A stretch of DNA of 64,000 nucleotides. Source: Hyphomicrobiales bacterium. GTDB taxonomy: Bacteria; Pseudomonadota; Alphaproteobacteria; Rhizobiales; Beijerinckiaceae. The position numbers and the translations under genes are program-made. Positions 33,669-43,239 of the stretch are shown piece after piece; the first letter of the stretch is position 1; every line of letters begins with the position of its first letter. A model generated the notes under the pieces. The model saw nothing but the letters and a program-made list of their open reading frames with translations, was not told the DNA's origin and searched no databases. The stretch is taken from positions 1-64,000 of the forward strand of contig RXIY01000039.1 of NCBI GenBank assembly GCA_003963405.1. The letters are read 5' to 3'.

Positions 33669-34510
33669 CAGAGCGTTGCGACGATCGCCGCCCGCAGCTC
33701 GGGCGTCACTTCCGGCATGACGCCCGTCCAGTCCCGAAAGGCCGGCCGCGCCTGATGCAGCAGCATCCCCAGGCCGTCGACCGGCGTTGCGCCTCTGGCG
33801 CGGGCCTCCGCGAGCAGCGGCGTCTCGAGCGGGGCGTAGACGATGTCTGCGACGACCGCCGAGGCGGGAAGCGCCGCCAGCGAGAGATCGAGCGGCTCCT
33901 GGCCGACCATGCCCTGGCTCGTCGTATTGACGAGCAGCGCCGCGCCGGCGAGCGCAGCGTGGCGGTCGTCCCAGTCATGGGCCGAAACCGGCGCGCCGAA
34001 ATCCTGCGCCAGCCGATCGGCGCGCGCATGGGTGCGGTTGAAGAGGCGGATGTCGCGGGCCCCCGCGTCGATCAACCCCGAGACGATCGCCCGCGCGCCG
34101 CCGCCCGCGCCGATGACGACGCAGGGGCCGGCGTCGGCCTGCCACTCCGGCGCGGCTTCGCGGAGCGAGGCGACGAAGCCATAGCCGTCATAATTATGGC
34201 CGATCAGCGCGCCAGCCTTGTCCACGACGATGCAGTTGACGGCGCCGATGCGCCGCGCCGCCGGGTCGATGTCGTCGAGAAAGGGGAGCGCGGCTTCCTT
34301 GTGCGGGATGGTGAGGTTGCAGCCGGAAAAGCCGAGCGCCGGCAGCGCGCGCAAGGCGGTTTCGAGCCGTCCCGGCTCCACGGGCAGCGGAACGTAGCAC
34401 CCCTCGATGGAATGGCGCGCAAACCAGTAATTGTGGATTCTGGGGCTGCGCGAATGGGCGATGGGCCAGCCCATGACGCCGGCGAGGATGAATTTTTGAC
34501 GGTGGCTCAC
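33668..34510 (-). CDS. aroE: Shikimate dehydrogenase (NADP)
   Basis: Protein of 280 residues. It reduces 3-dehydroshikimate to shikimate in aromatic amino acid synthesis. Signatures are GVMGWPIAHSRSPRIHNYWF, GFSGCNLTIPHKEAALPFLD with the catalytic Lys, IGAVNCIVV, NYDGYGFVASL with the catalytic Asp, the dinucleotide-binding VVIGAGGGARAIVSGLIDAG, and NTTSQGM and GLGMLLHQA near the end. Length and order are normal. It lies convergent to the phasin operon. Confidence 0.96.
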   Translation of the reverse strand: MSHRQKFILAGVMGWPIAHSRSPRIHNYWFARHSIEGCYVPLPVEPGRLETALRALPALGFSGCNLTIPHKEAALPFLDDIDPAARRIGAVNCIVVDKAGALIGHNYDGYGFVASLREAAPEWQADAGPCVVIGAGGGARAIVSGLIDAGARDIRLFNRTHARADRLAQDFGAPVSAHDWDDRHAALAGAALLVNTTSQGMVGQEPLDLSLAALPASAVVADIVYAPLETPLLAEARARGATPVDGLGMLLHQARPAFRDWTGVMPEVTPELRAAIVATL

Positions 34511-34603
34511 GGGTGTCTCGCGTTTTTTTAGTCATTCGTTGTGAAAAAATTCTACCATATGTCAACCGCGAGCGCGGGCGTTTCCGGAGGAGGCGACAAG
34601 GGA

Positions 34604-35005
34604 ATGAATGCGGCGACGAACCGGCGGCTGGACGCGCTTCTCGAAGATGCGGAGCAGTCCATCGCCGCCCATTGGGAGCGCTGCCGGGACAGCGGCGTGG
34701 CCGGCGCGACGACGGAGGCGACCGGGCGCGTCGACGATCGCGTCCGCGCCTATTTCGGCGAGCTGAAGGCGCTGCCCCCGCGCGTCCCCGAGGGAAGGAT
34801 CGTCGAGGCGCTGACGCGCCTCTTCGACGATCTGATGCGACTGGACGAAGAGACCGGCGGCGGCCTCCTCGAAGAGGCCGAACGCGATCTGTTGCAGCCC
34901 CTGATCCTCAACGCCGCCGAGACGGCGGGGCTCGATCCGCATAAATTCCCTCGCCGGGAGCCCGGTGGGCGTCGGCTCGATTTCAGCGTGGCGCGAGCGC
35001 GGTGA
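34604..35005 (+). CDS. Hypothetical protein, helical and acidic
   Basis: Protein of 133 residues from ATG 34604, with GGAGGAGG about ten bases upstream. In-frame ATG codons at 34541 and 34559 are alternatives. It is rich in Glu, Arg and Leu: [40 protein letters not shown] and [20 protein letters not shown]. No family recognised. It overlaps the 3' end of bioB by 23 bases on the opposite strand, and its upstream region abuts aroE. Confidence 0.55.
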   Translation: MNAATNRRLDALLEDAEQSIAAHWERCRDSGVAGATTEATGRVDDRVRAYFGELKALPPRVPEGRIVEALTRLFDDLMRLDEETGGGLLEEAERDLLQPLILNAAETAGLDPHKFPRREPGGRRLDFSVARAR

Positions 35006-35942
35006 AGAGCGCGTCGTCCTCGTTCACGCCGGCGTTGTTCGTGGTGAGCAGCTTCTCGCCATAGAAGATGGAGTTCGCGCCCGCGACGAGGCAGAGAATC
35101 TGCGCCTCGCGGGTGAGAAAGGAGCGGCCCGCCGAGAGGCGCACCCGCGCGCGCGGCATGACGATGCGGGTGACGGCGATCATGCGCACGAGATCGAGCG
35201 GATCGACCTTTTCGCGCTCGGCGAGCGGGGTTCCTTCCACAGCGACCAGCGTATTGATCGGCACGCTCTCGGGATGCGGGTCGAAGCCCGCGAGAACCTG
35301 CAACATGCCGGCGCGGTCGCGCACGCTTTCGCCCATGCCGATGATGCCGCCGCAGCACATTTCGAGCCCCGCGCCGCGCACCGCCTTCAGCGTGTCGAGG
35401 CGATCCTGATAGGTGCGGGTCGAGATGATGTCGCCATAGAATTCAGGGCCGGTGTCGAGATTGTGGTTGTAGGCGGTGAGTCCCGCCTCGACGAGGCGGC
35501 TCGCCTGCGACTCGTCGATCATGCCGAGCGTGACGCAAGCCTCCATGCCGAGTTCGCGCACGCCGCGCACCATCTCGACCACCGCGTCGAAACGCTTGTC
35601 CTTCGGGGCGGAGCGCCAGGCCGCGCCCATGCAGAAGCGGTCGGCGCCGGCCTCCCTCGCCGTCCTCGCGGCGGCGAGCACGTCCTGCGTCGAGAGGAGA
35701 TCGACGCGGTCGAGCTTCACCTCGCGGTGATGCGCCGACTGCGGGCAATAGGAGCAATCCTCGGGGCAGCCGCCGGTCTTGATGGAGAGAAGCGCCGCCT
35801 TCTGCACGTCGTTGACGTCATGATAGCGGCGATGCATGGCGTTGGCGCGCGCGATCAGATCGAGAAGGGGCAGATCGTGGATGGCGACGATCTCGTCGAC
35901 CGTCCAGTCGTGGCGGATGTCGAAGTCGGCCGGGGCGTTCAT
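34983..35942 (-). CDS. bioB: Biotin synthase
   Basis: Protein of 319 residues, a radical-SAM enzyme that inserts sulfur into dethiobiotin. The SAM-binding cluster motif is [16 protein letters not shown] (C-x3-C-x2-C) near residue 58. Others are [46 protein letters not shown] and [20 protein letters not shown], which gives the Arg and Cys of the second cluster. It is coupled to a small membrane protein gene upstream by a four-base overlap. No other bio gene is near. Confidence 0.97.
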   Translation of the reverse strand: MNAPADFDIRHDWTVDEIVAIHDLPLLDLIARANAMHRRYHDVNDVQKAALLSIKTGGCPEDCSYCPQSAHHREVKLDRVDLLSTQDVLAAARTAREAGADRFCMGAAWRSAPKDKRFDAVVEMVRGVRELGMEACVTLGMIDESQASRLVEAGLTAYNHNLDTGPEFYGDIISTRTYQDRLDTLKAVRGAGLEMCCGGIIGMGESVRDRAGMLQVLAGFDPHPESVPINTLVAVEGTPLAEREKVDPLDLVRMIAVTRIVMPRARVRLSAGRSFLTREAQILCLVAGANSIFYGEKLLTTNNAGVNEDDALFTALAPR

Positions 35943-36427
35943 TGCGCGGCTCCTTTGCGGTCTCGCGAGCGCGCGGCGAGCTTGCGCGCGGGCGCGGCCG
36001 TCTCCGCGCCGGCCTTGCCGCCGAGCACCGTCATATAGGCCACATAGAGGGCCACCGCCACGTCGAAGCCGACGGTCGCCATGACGAAGGGCGCGGGCGC
36101 GAACGCCTGGCCGGCGCCGAAGTAATGTTCATAGAGCGTCCAGACCGGATGCAGGGCGAAGCCCGCGACCACGAACCAGGGCGAGCCGACGATCGACATG
36201 CCGGCGAGCGTGCCGAAAACGGCGACGGCGGTCATCTCGAAGCCGACCCAGGTCTCGTAGTTCTCGGCGCGGATGGCGAAGCCCACGTAAAGGAAGCAGA
36301 CCGCGATGAGCGCATAGGACGCAAGCAGCGCCGGCCGCGTCTTCGACCAGCGCGAAAGGACGATGAGGCCGATGGCGAAGAGAACTCCGAGCCCCGCGAA
36401 GAGGGCGATTTCCATAGTGTCGAGCAT
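35939..36427 (-). CDS. Hypothetical integral membrane protein coupled to bioB
   Basis: Protein of 162 residues from ATG 36427 ([20 protein letters not shown]). An ATG at 36415 would also fit. Five membrane helices are visible, including [20 protein letters not shown] and [20 protein letters not shown], and a basic tail ([14 protein letters not shown]). I do not recognise the family. Its stop overlaps the bioB start, so the two are co-translated. A role in biotin precursor or biotin transport is possible, but the protein does not resemble BioY. Confidence 0.65.
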   Translation of the reverse strand: MLDTMEIALFAGLGVLFAIGLIVLSRWSKTRPALLASYALIAVCFLYVGFAIRAENYETWVGFEMTAVAVFGTLAGMSIVGSPWFVVAGFALHPVWTLYEHYFGAGQAFAPAPFVMATVGFDVAVALYVAYMTVLGGKAGAETAAPARKLAARSRDRKGAAQ

Positions 36428-36597
36428 GGCGTGACCGATTGGCGCGCGACGGGCGCGGGCGATTGACGTTTGCTGGCCGCGCAAGGTCTATAAGGGGGGC
36501 GGGGGTTTCGAACAAGGGGCGGTCGTTCGAGGCGGGCGCTTGCCAAAGCGGCGCCGACGCCGCACAGTCGGCGTGTCTCAGAGCCAGGGGCCGCCGG

Positions 36598-36882
36598 ATG
36601 AAGATCCTCGCTTCCGCATTCGCTTTCGTCATTCTTGCCTGCGCTCCGGCCTTCGCAGTCAACACCTGGGCGGGCAACACGGCCGAGGACATGGCCGAGG
36701 AGCAGGGCGCCTGCGCGGTCGACGCGGGCCGTTTCTGCGGCGGCAACACGGTCTTCATCTTCGAGATGGAGAACTGCCTCAAGCGTCACATCCGGCAACT
36801 GGCGCCGGCTTGTCGCCAGGAGCTGACGCCGACCGATTTCAGGAAATATCACGACGAGGAATTCGACCCCTTCGATCCGTGA
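36598..36882 (+). CDS. Secreted small cysteine-rich-repeat protein
   Basis: Protein of 94 residues from ATG 36598. A Sec signal peptide (MKILASAFAFVILACAPAFA) is followed by a mature part with four Cys spaced as ACAVDAGRFCGG, then MENCLKRHIRQLAPACRQEL. This matches the bacterial Cys-rich repeat motif (C-x2-D-x3-FC...CL-x-H...L-x-C). It is predicted periplasmic with two disulfides, function unknown. The longer open frame starting at 36439 is not used. Upstream is the divergent membrane protein gene, with ppc downstream. Confidence 0.75.
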   Translation: MKILASAFAFVILACAPAFAVNTWAGNTAEDMAEEQGACAVDAGRFCGGNTVFIFEMENCLKRHIRQLAPACRQELTPTDFRKYHDEEFDPFDP

Positions 36883-36996
36883 GCGTCGGGCGCGGCGCCG
36901 GTCTTGTATGAGGCCCTGAGTCGTAAACGCGGCCCCGGCCTGCTATAGGCTGCGGCGCGCCGCGAGGGGCGGGGCGTTCGAATTCAAGGGTTCATC

Positions 36997-39798
36997 ATGC
37001 AGCTCGACGCACAGACGAAGGAAGCGGCGGCTCAGGCTCAGAGTCCGGCGGAGCCGGAGGCGCGCGGCGACCTGCCGCTCAACGAGGACATCCGCCTTCT
37101 CGGCCGCCTGCTCGGCGACGCCGTGCGCGAGCAGGAAGGCGATGAGGCCTTCGAGCGCATCGAGACGATCCGCCGCCTCTCCGTGGCGGCGAGCCGCAAC
37201 AAGGATCAGGACGCCGCGGTCAAGCTCGACGCGCTATTACGCTCGCTCACCGCCAAGGAGGCGACGGCGGTGATCCGCGCCTTCAGCTATTTCTCGCATC
37301 TGGCGAACATCGCCGAGGATCTGCATCCGCTGAAGGAACGGGCGCGGGCGCTCGCGGCGGGCGGGGTTCTCGACGAGCCGAGCCTCACGCGCTCCTTCTC
37401 GCATCTTCGCAAGGCGGCCATCGGCCCCGGCAAGATCGCGGCCGCCCTGTCGCGCGGCTGGATTTCCCCCGTCTTGACCGCCCATCCGACGGAAGTGCGC
37501 CGCAAGAGCCTGCTCGACACCGAGCGCGCCATCTTCACCTTGCTCGCCCAGCGCGAGCACATGAAGAGCAAGGCCGAGCGCGCCCAGAACGAAGCTCAGC
37601 TGCGCGCCCGCGTCATGCAATTGTGGCAGACCGAGCTTTTGCGCGAGTCGCGGCTCACCGTGCGCGACGAGATCGAAAACTCGCTGAGCTATTACCGCTC
37701 GACCTTCCTGCGCGAGATTCCGAAGCTCTACGGCGAGATCGAGGCGAAGCTCGACGGCCTGCGCGTGCCGCCCTTCCTGCGCATGGGCGCCTGGGTCGGC
37801 GGCGACCGCGACGGCAATCCCAACGTGACGGCCGACTCGCTTGCGACGGCGCTGCGCATGCAGTGCGAGACGGCGCTGCGCCATTATCTCGTCGAGGTGC
37901 ACGAACTCGGCGCGGAGCTCTCGATCTCGCGGCGTTATGGCGGCGCCACGCGGGCGCTGGAGGAACTCGCCCAGCGTTCGGGCGACGACAATCCGCACCG
38001 CGACAACGAGCCCTATCGGCGCGCGCTGATCGGCGTCTATTCGCGCCTCGCCGGCACGCTGGAAAAGCTCACCGGCGGGCAGGCGATGCGCCACGCCGTC
38101 GCGCCGGGCGCGCCTTACGCCAATTCCTGGGCGCTGCTCGCCGATCTCGTCACGATCGACGAATCGCTGCGCATCCATCACAGCGACGTCATCGCCTCGC
38201 AGCGTCTCGAGCCGCTCATTCGCGCGGTGGAGGTCTTCGGCTTCCATCTCGCCACGCTCGATCTGCGCCAGAGTTCGGATCGCCACGAGGAGACGATCTC
38301 CGAGCTCCTCGCCGCCGCCCGCGTCGCCGAGGATTACGCGGCGCTCGCCGAAGTCGAGAAGCAGCAATTGCTCATGCGGCTCCTCTCCGATCCGCGTCCC
38401 GTGCGCCTGCCGGAGAAGGTCTACAGCGACCGCACGATGAGCGAGCTCGCGATCTTCGAGCGCGCCGTGGAGATGCGCCGCCTCTATGGCGACGAAGCGA
38501 TCCGCCATTACATCGTCAGCCATACGGAGACGGTGAGCGATCTTCTCGAAGTGCTGCTGCTGCAGAAGGAATGCGGCCTGATGCGCGGCACGCTCGATCC
38601 GCGCGACGCGGAGGCCGTGGCCGCCGATCTCATCATCGTGCCGCTCTTCGAGACCATCGGCGACCTGCGCAACGCCGCGCCGATCATGCGCGCCTTCTAC
38701 GCCTTGCCCGGCATTCAGCGGCTCGTCGTCAATTCCGGCGCGCAGCAGGACATCATGCTGGGCTATTCGGACAGCAACAAGGACGGCGGCATTCTCACGA
38801 GCATCTGGGAGCTCTACCGCGCCTCGACGGCGCTCGCCGACTTCTTCGCCTCCATGCCCAATATCGCCATGCGGCTCTTCCATGGCCGCGGCGGCACGGT
38901 CGGGCGCGGCGGCGGCCCGAGCTACGACGCCATTCTCGCCCAGCCGCCCGGCACGGTGAACGGGCAGATCAGACTGACCGAGCAGGGCGAAGTGATCGCG
39001 GCGAAATACGCCAATCCGCAGATCGGCCACGTCAATCTCGAGCTGCTGGTCGCCGCGACGCTGGAGGCGACGCTCCTGTCTCAGCACAAGGCGCCGCCGC
39101 CGGAGTTTCTGGAGATCGCCGACGAGCTGTCGCGCGCCGGCATGGCGGCCTATCGCGGACTCGTCTACGAGACCGAGGGCTTCGTCGATTATTACTTCGC
39201 CTCGACGCCGATCGCCGAAATCGCCTCGCTCAACATCGGCTCGCGGCCCGCGTCGCGCAAACCCTCGCGCAAGATCGAGGATCTGCGCGCGATTCCCTGG
39301 AGCTTCTCCTGGGCGCAGGCGCGCGTGGCGCTGCCGGGCTGGTTCGGCTTCGGCTCGGCCATCGCCGGCTATCTCTCGGCGGATGAAAAGCCGCGGCTCG
39401 ATCTGCTCCGCCGCATGGCGCGCGAATGGCCGTTCTTTCGCTCGCTTCTTTCCAATATCGACATGATCCTGTCGAAGACAGACCTCGAAATTGCCCGGCG
39501 CTACGCCGATCTCGTCGAGGATCGCGCGCTGGCCGAGCGCATCTTCGCCATGATCGAGGCCGAGCACGCGCGCTCGGTCGTGGCGCTGGAGAAGATACTC
39601 GGCACCCGGGAGCGGCTCGCCGACAATCCGACGCTGGCGCGCTCGATCAGGCACCGCTTCCCCTATATTGCTCCGCTCAACTACATTCAGGCCGAACTCA
39701 TCCGCCGCCACCGCGCCGGCATGACCGACGCCGAGATTCGCGAGGGCATTCTCATGTCCATCAACGGCGTCTCGGCGGGCCTGCGCAATACGGGCTGA
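36997..39798 (+). CDS. ppc: Phosphoenolpyruvate carboxylase
   Basis: Protein of 933 residues, the typical bacterial length. It carboxylates PEP with bicarbonate to oxaloacetate, feeding the TCA cycle or, in serine-cycle methylotrophs, C1 assimilation. Signatures are [16 protein letters not shown] with the catalytic His near residue 163, [11 protein letters not shown], the [15 protein letters not shown] block near 588, [15 protein letters not shown] near 628 (glycine-rich catalytic loop), and the C-terminal LRNTG. Regulatory Lys and Arg residues for aspartate binding appear retained near the end. AAGGG lies eight bases before the ATG. Confidence 0.98.
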   Translation: MQLDAQTKEAAAQAQSPAEPEARGDLPLNEDIRLLGRLLGDAVREQEGDEAFERIETIRRLSVAASRNKDQDAAVKLDALLRSLTAKEATAVIRAFSYFSHLANIAEDLHPLKERARALAAGGVLDEPSLTRSFSHLRKAAIGPGKIAAALSRGWISPVLTAHPTEVRRKSLLDTERAIFTLLAQREHMKSKAERAQNEAQLRARVMQLWQTELLRESRLTVRDEIENSLSYYRSTFLREIPKLYGEIEAKLDGLRVPPFLRMGAWVGGDRDGNPNVTADSLATALRMQCETALRHYLVEVHELGAELSISRRYGGATRALEELAQRSGDDNPHRDNEPYRRALIGVYSRLAGTLEKLTGGQAMRHAVAPGAPYANSWALLADLVTIDESLRIHHSDVIASQRLEPLIRAVEVFGFHLATLDLRQSSDRHEETISELLAAARVAEDYAALAEVEKQQLLMRLLSDPRPVRLPEKVYSDRTMSELAIFERAVEMRRLYGDEAIRHYIVSHTETVSDLLEVLLLQKECGLMRGTLDPRDAEAVAADLIIVPLFETIGDLRNAAPIMRAFYALPGIQRLVVNSGAQQDIMLGYSDSNKDGGILTSIWELYRASTALADFFASMPNIAMRLFHGRGGTVGRGGGPSYDAILAQPPGTVNGQIRLTEQGEVIAAKYANPQIGHVNLELLVAATLEATLLSQHKAPPPEFLEIADELSRAGMAAYRGLVYETEGFVDYYFASTPIAEIASLNIGSRPASRKPSRKIEDLRAIPWSFSWAQARVALPGWFGFGSAIAGYLSADEKPRLDLLRRMAREWPFFRSLLSNIDMILSKTDLEIARRYADLVEDRALAERIFAMIEAEHARSVVALEKILGTRERLADNPTLARSIRHRFPYIAPLNYIQAELIRRHRAGMTDAEIREGILMSINGVSAGLRNTG

Positions 39799-39822
39799 CC
39801 GCCCGCGGGTCGGGGCCTCGGG

Positions 39823-41691
39823 TCAGGGCGTCGCCGGGGCGGCGCCCTGACGGCTGATCCCCGCCGGCGCCGCCTCGGCCCAGCCGTAGAGCGCGCCCTG
39901 GAAATAGTCGACGCCCCAGTCGCGCAGGATGCGCGCCGTGGCGTCGTCCTCCACCCATTCCGCGACGACCTTCAGCGACAGGTGCCTGGCGAGGTCGATC
40001 AGCGTCTTTACGAAGAAACGGTCGTCCGCCGAGGTCGCGATATTGCGGATGAAGGCGCCGTCGATCTTGACCATCTCGAAGGCGAGATCGCGCAGATTGC
40101 GGAAAGAGGTGTGGCCGGCGCCGAAATCGTCCATCGCGACCCTCACGCCAATGCTCTTGCAGGCCGCGATGCGCGCCCGCGTGGTTTCGAAATCCTCGAT
40201 CACCGCCGTCTCGGTGATCTCGATGATGAGGCGGCCTTTCAGGCCGGGGTTGGCGGCGGCCGCCTGGGCCAGACGCTCGGGCCACTCCGGATCGAGCACT
40301 GTATTGATCGAGCAGTTGACGGAGACCCGCAGATCGGGGTCGGCCGCGAGCCGGTCGAGCGCCAGCTCCAGCACCCGCTGGTCGAGGAGCGGCGCGAGGC
40401 CGGCCTTTTCGGCGACCGGCAACAGGGTCGCGGGCGAGATCGCGACGCCGTCGGGCAGGCGCAGGCGCAACAGCGCCTCGTGAAAGGCGACCTCGCCCGA
40501 GGCCGCGTCGACGATCGGCTGAAAGGCGAGCTCGACGCGCCTGTCGCTCAGCGCGGACACGATATTGTCGGCGACGCGAAGCGCCCTCAGCCGCGCGTCC
40601 TTGCGGGCGAGAGAGGCGGTGTAGGCGACGTAGCGGCTGTCGGCCCCCTGACGCGCGAGGTCGAGCGCCTCTTCGGCGCGGCGAAACAGCGCCTCGGGAC
40701 TGCGCCCCTCCCGCGGCCCGACGACCCCGCCGATCCGGATGGTCGCGGGGATCGGTCCGGCCGAGGTCTCGAAGAGCGCATCCTTCACCACGTCGATGAG
40801 GCGATGGGCGGCCGAATGCGCCTCCTCCGTGTCGCAGTCCTCGAGCAGCAGCGCCAGCTTGTTGGCCGCGTGGCGGCCGACCACATCGGTGGCGCGGACG
40901 TTTTCACGCAGGCGCCGCGCCAGCCCGGCGATCACCTCGTCGCCCGCCTGATAGCCATAGGTGCGGTTGATGGCGAAGAGATTGTCGAGCGCCGCGAGCA
41001 GCACGACGAACGGCTTGCGGTTGGGCTCGACGCGCTGGAGGGCGCCGGTTAGACGGTCGGCGAACTGGGCGCGCTGGAGCGCGCCGGTGAGCGGATCGAT
41101 CTGCGCGCCGAGCGCCAGCCTGCGCTCCGCTTCATGGCGCTGGGTGACGATCCGCAGCACGCCATGGGCATGGGCGGGCCTGCCGTCGGCCCCGGCGAAC
41201 CAGCGGCCGGTGTCCTCGACCCAGACGACGGGCGCCGGCCCCTCCTCGCGCGGCGCCTTGAGGCCATAGACGATCTGATAGGCGACGCCGGCGCCCTCGT
41301 CCTTCTCGGTCGAGCGCATGACGGCGTCCTCGCGCGAGGTCGCGCTCTCGCGGGCGACGAGCGCGCCATAGGCGGCGCCGCGGTCCATGTCGGCGGTCCC
41401 GATGGGCCCCAGCGTCTCCAGGCGGTTCGGCCCCCAGCTCAGCCGGTCGGCGGCGATGTCCCAGAGATAGACCAGCTCGCCGATGGACGGGAGGACGAGG
41501 CTCGGGTCGGGCGCGGGAAGGGCCGTCCCCGCGGGTCGCGCCTCCGGCGCCGCGGGCGCCCCTTGCGGACTGCGACTGGCGAGATGGCGTAACTGCATTC
41601 TAGAAGCCTTCAGCTCGGCATGAGCGCGCTCACTGTCGCGGCCAAACGTAAATGCGCGGTTTCCTCCCGCTCCGAGACATGGCGCGGACAT
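39823..41691 (-). CDS. GGDEF-EAL protein, probable cyclic di-GMP phosphodiesterase
   Basis: Protein of 622 residues, apparently cytoplasmic. After an N-terminal PAS-like region (VLPSIGELVYLWDIAADRLS near residue 70), a GGDEF domain spans about 200-355, but its signature is YQAGDEVIAG near 246-252: the first Gly is replaced by Ala and the last Phe by Val, so cyclase activity is doubtful. The EAL domain (about 365-615) keeps FHEALLRLRLPD near 404, VSVNCSI, IIEITETAV, MDDFGAGHTSF, VKIDGAFI and AEWVEDD, the metal and catalytic residues. The start at 41691 lacks a good ribosome binding site, and an in-frame ATG at 41598 is an alternative. It may govern the switch between polysaccharide production and motility, which is inference. 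Confidence 0.9.
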   Translation of the reverse strand: MSAPCLGAGGNRAFTFGRDSERAHAELKASRMQLRHLASRSPQGAPAAPEARPAGTALPAPDPSLVLPSIGELVYLWDIAADRLSWGPNRLETLGPIGTADMDRGAAYGALVARESATSREDAVMRSTEKDEGAGVAYQIVYGLKAPREEGPAPVVWVEDTGRWFAGADGRPAHAHGVLRIVTQRHEAERRLALGAQIDPLTGALQRAQFADRLTGALQRVEPNRKPFVVLLAALDNLFAINRTYGYQAGDEVIAGLARRLRENVRATDVVGRHAANKLALLLEDCDTEEAHSAAHRLIDVVKDALFETSAGPIPATIRIGGVVGPREGRSPEALFRRAEEALDLARQGADSRYVAYTASLARKDARLRALRVADNIVSALSDRRVELAFQPIVDAASGEVAFHEALLRLRLPDGVAISPATLLPVAEKAGLAPLLDQRVLELALDRLAADPDLRVSVNCSINTVLDPEWPERLAQAAAANPGLKGRLIIEITETAVIEDFETTRARIAACKSIGVRVAMDDFGAGHTSFRNLRDLAFEMVKIDGAFIRNIATSADDRFFVKTLIDLARHLSLKVVAEWVEDDATARILRDWGVDYFQGALYGWAEAAPAGISRQGAAPATP

Positions 41692-41771
41692 GGCGCGCGC
41701 CGCTCTGGACGGGACCGGCGCGCGCGTGCGAATGAAATGGCTTACTTGAAAACCCTTGGAGTGATCAGCCC

Positions 41772-42107
41772 ATGGACGCCTCCGCCTTCAACGACATCGG
41801 CCTCGACGCCCTCAAGGCGGGGCTCGCGAACGGCTCCATCCTTCTCGTCGACGTGCGGGAGGCGGAAGAATATGCGGCCGGCCATATCGCGGGGGCGCTG
41901 TTCAACCCGCTGTCGCAGTTCGATCCCGCGAAGCTGCCGGTCGCGGCAGAGGGGCGTAAGGTGGTGATCTATTGCCGTTCGGGGCGCCGGTCGGTGACGG
42001 CCATGGAGCAGGCGCGGCTCGCCGGGCGGCGCGACGCCGACACCCATTTCGGCGGCGGCATCCTGGCCTGGCTCGAAGCCGGCGAACCGGTCGTCCAGGG
42101 CATGTGA
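41772..42107 (+). CDS. Rhodanese-domain protein
   Basis: Protein of 111 residues comprising one rhodanese domain. It has ILLVDVREAEEYAAGHIAGA near residue 24 and the active-site loop VIYCRSGRRSVTAMEQAR near 65, with Cys as sulfur carrier. It handles persulfide sulfur in the cytoplasm and has no signal peptide. TTGGAG lies some 12 bases before the ATG. It is convergent with the dipeptide epimerase gene. Confidence 0.93.
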   Translation: MDASAFNDIGLDALKAGLANGSILLVDVREAEEYAAGHIAGALFNPLSQFDPAKLPVAAEGRKVVIYCRSGRRSVTAMEQARLAGRRDADTHFGGGILAWLEAGEPVVQGM

Positions 42108-42122
42108 TCGAGCCTGAGGCGG

Positions 42123-43133
42123 TCAGCCCCAGAGCGCGGGAGGCGGCGGCGTCAGGGTCGAGCCCTCATAGACGAGGCCGGGCTCGCGGTCCTTCTCGAG
42201 CAGCAAAGGGCCGTCGAGGTCCACGAAAGCCGCCATCTGGCCGATGAGCGCCGCGGGCGCCATGGCGAGCGAGGTGCCGACCATGCAGCCGGCCATGATC
42301 TCGAAGCCCATGGCCTGCGCCGCGCGCGCCATGGCGAGCGCCTCGGTCAGCCCGCCAGCCTTGTCGAGCTTGATGTTGACCGCGTCGTAGCGGCCGCGCA
42401 GCGGCTCGAGCGACTGGGCGTCATGGACGCTTTCGTCGGCGCAGATCGGGATCGGGCGGGCGATTCGCGCCAGCATCTCGTCCCGGCCGGCGGGCAGGGG
42501 CTGTTCGACGAGCGCGACGCCGTAGCGGGCGCAGGCGTCGAGCTGGCCGGGGAGCGTCTCTTCGCGCCAGGCCTCGTTGGCGTCGACGATCAGCCGCGCA
42601 TGGGGCGCCCCCTCCCGCACGGCGGCGAGGCGGGCGTCATCGCCCTCGCCGGCGAGCTTCACTTTCAGAAGCGGCCGGTCGGCGGCCTTCATCGCGGCGG
42701 CGCGCATCTCCTCGGGCGTCCCCACCGACAGCGTATAGGCGGTCGTCAGCGGAACGAGGCGCGCAAAACCCGCCGTGAGATAGGCGCGCCGCCCGCTCGT
42801 CTTGGCTTCGAGATCCCACAGGGCGCAGTCGAGCGCGTTGCGCGCCGCGCCCGGAGGCAGCAGGCGCTGGAGCGCCATCCGCCCCGCGCCCGATTCGATC
42901 TCGCTGCGAACACTTTCGATCTGCGCCACGACGCTTTCGACGCTCTCGCCGTAGCGGGCGTAAGGCACGCATTCGCCGCGTCCGACAGCGTCGCCGGCCC
43001 GAAGCGCGGCGACGACGACTCGCGCTTCGGTCTTGGCGCCGCGGGAGATGACGAATCGCCCGGCGATGGGAAAAGCCTCGACGGCCAGGACAAGCTCGAT
43101 GCGCAAATGTATCGCTCCGCGTTCTTCAGCCAC
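42123..43133 (-). CDS. dgcA: Dipeptide epimerase / N-acyl amino acid racemase of the enolase superfamily
   Basis: Protein of 336 residues with the enolase-superfamily barrel. Catalytic and metal residues are visible: the K-x-K pair in PLLKVKLAGEGD, Asp in RLIVDANEAW, Glu in ALVEQPLPAGR, Asp in PICADESVHDA, and the second-side Lys in VNIKLDKAGGLTEAL. This set is typical of L-Ala-D/L-Glu epimerases, which recycle murein peptides, and of DgcA, which the current annotation practice calls N-acetyl-D-Glu racemase. The exact substrate cannot be told from the sequence, so the symbol is provisional. It is divergent from the mlaEFD operon. Confidence 0.88.
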   Translation of the reverse strand: MAEERGAIHLRIELVLAVEAFPIAGRFVISRGAKTEARVVVAALRAGDAVGRGECVPYARYGESVESVVAQIESVRSEIESGAGRMALQRLLPPGAARNALDCALWDLEAKTSGRRAYLTAGFARLVPLTTAYTLSVGTPEEMRAAAMKAADRPLLKVKLAGEGDDARLAAVREGAPHARLIVDANEAWREETLPGQLDACARYGVALVEQPLPAGRDEMLARIARPIPICADESVHDAQSLEPLRGRYDAVNIKLDKAGGLTEALAMARAAQAMGFEIMAGCMVGTSLAMAPAALIGQMAAFVDLDGPLLLEKDREPGLVYEGSTLTPPPPALWG

Positions 43134-43239
43134 GATTTATCACGCTTTTGCCACGAGCGCGCTTGTCGATGGGGAGCCGCGAAGCTAAGACCTGTTGAAA
43201 GGCTTGGCCGAACCCGGCTTTCTCCAAAAACGAGGTCCG

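Noticed and set aside
36970..36996. Sequence resembling a tRNA T-loop (GTTCGAATTC) before ppc
   Set aside because: No matching acceptor stem, anticodon arm or CCA end can be folded around it. It is the leader of ppc.
37237..39711. Minus-strand open frame of over 800 codons opposite ppc
   Set aside because: Shadow of ppc. The product has no recognisable family and a skewed composition.
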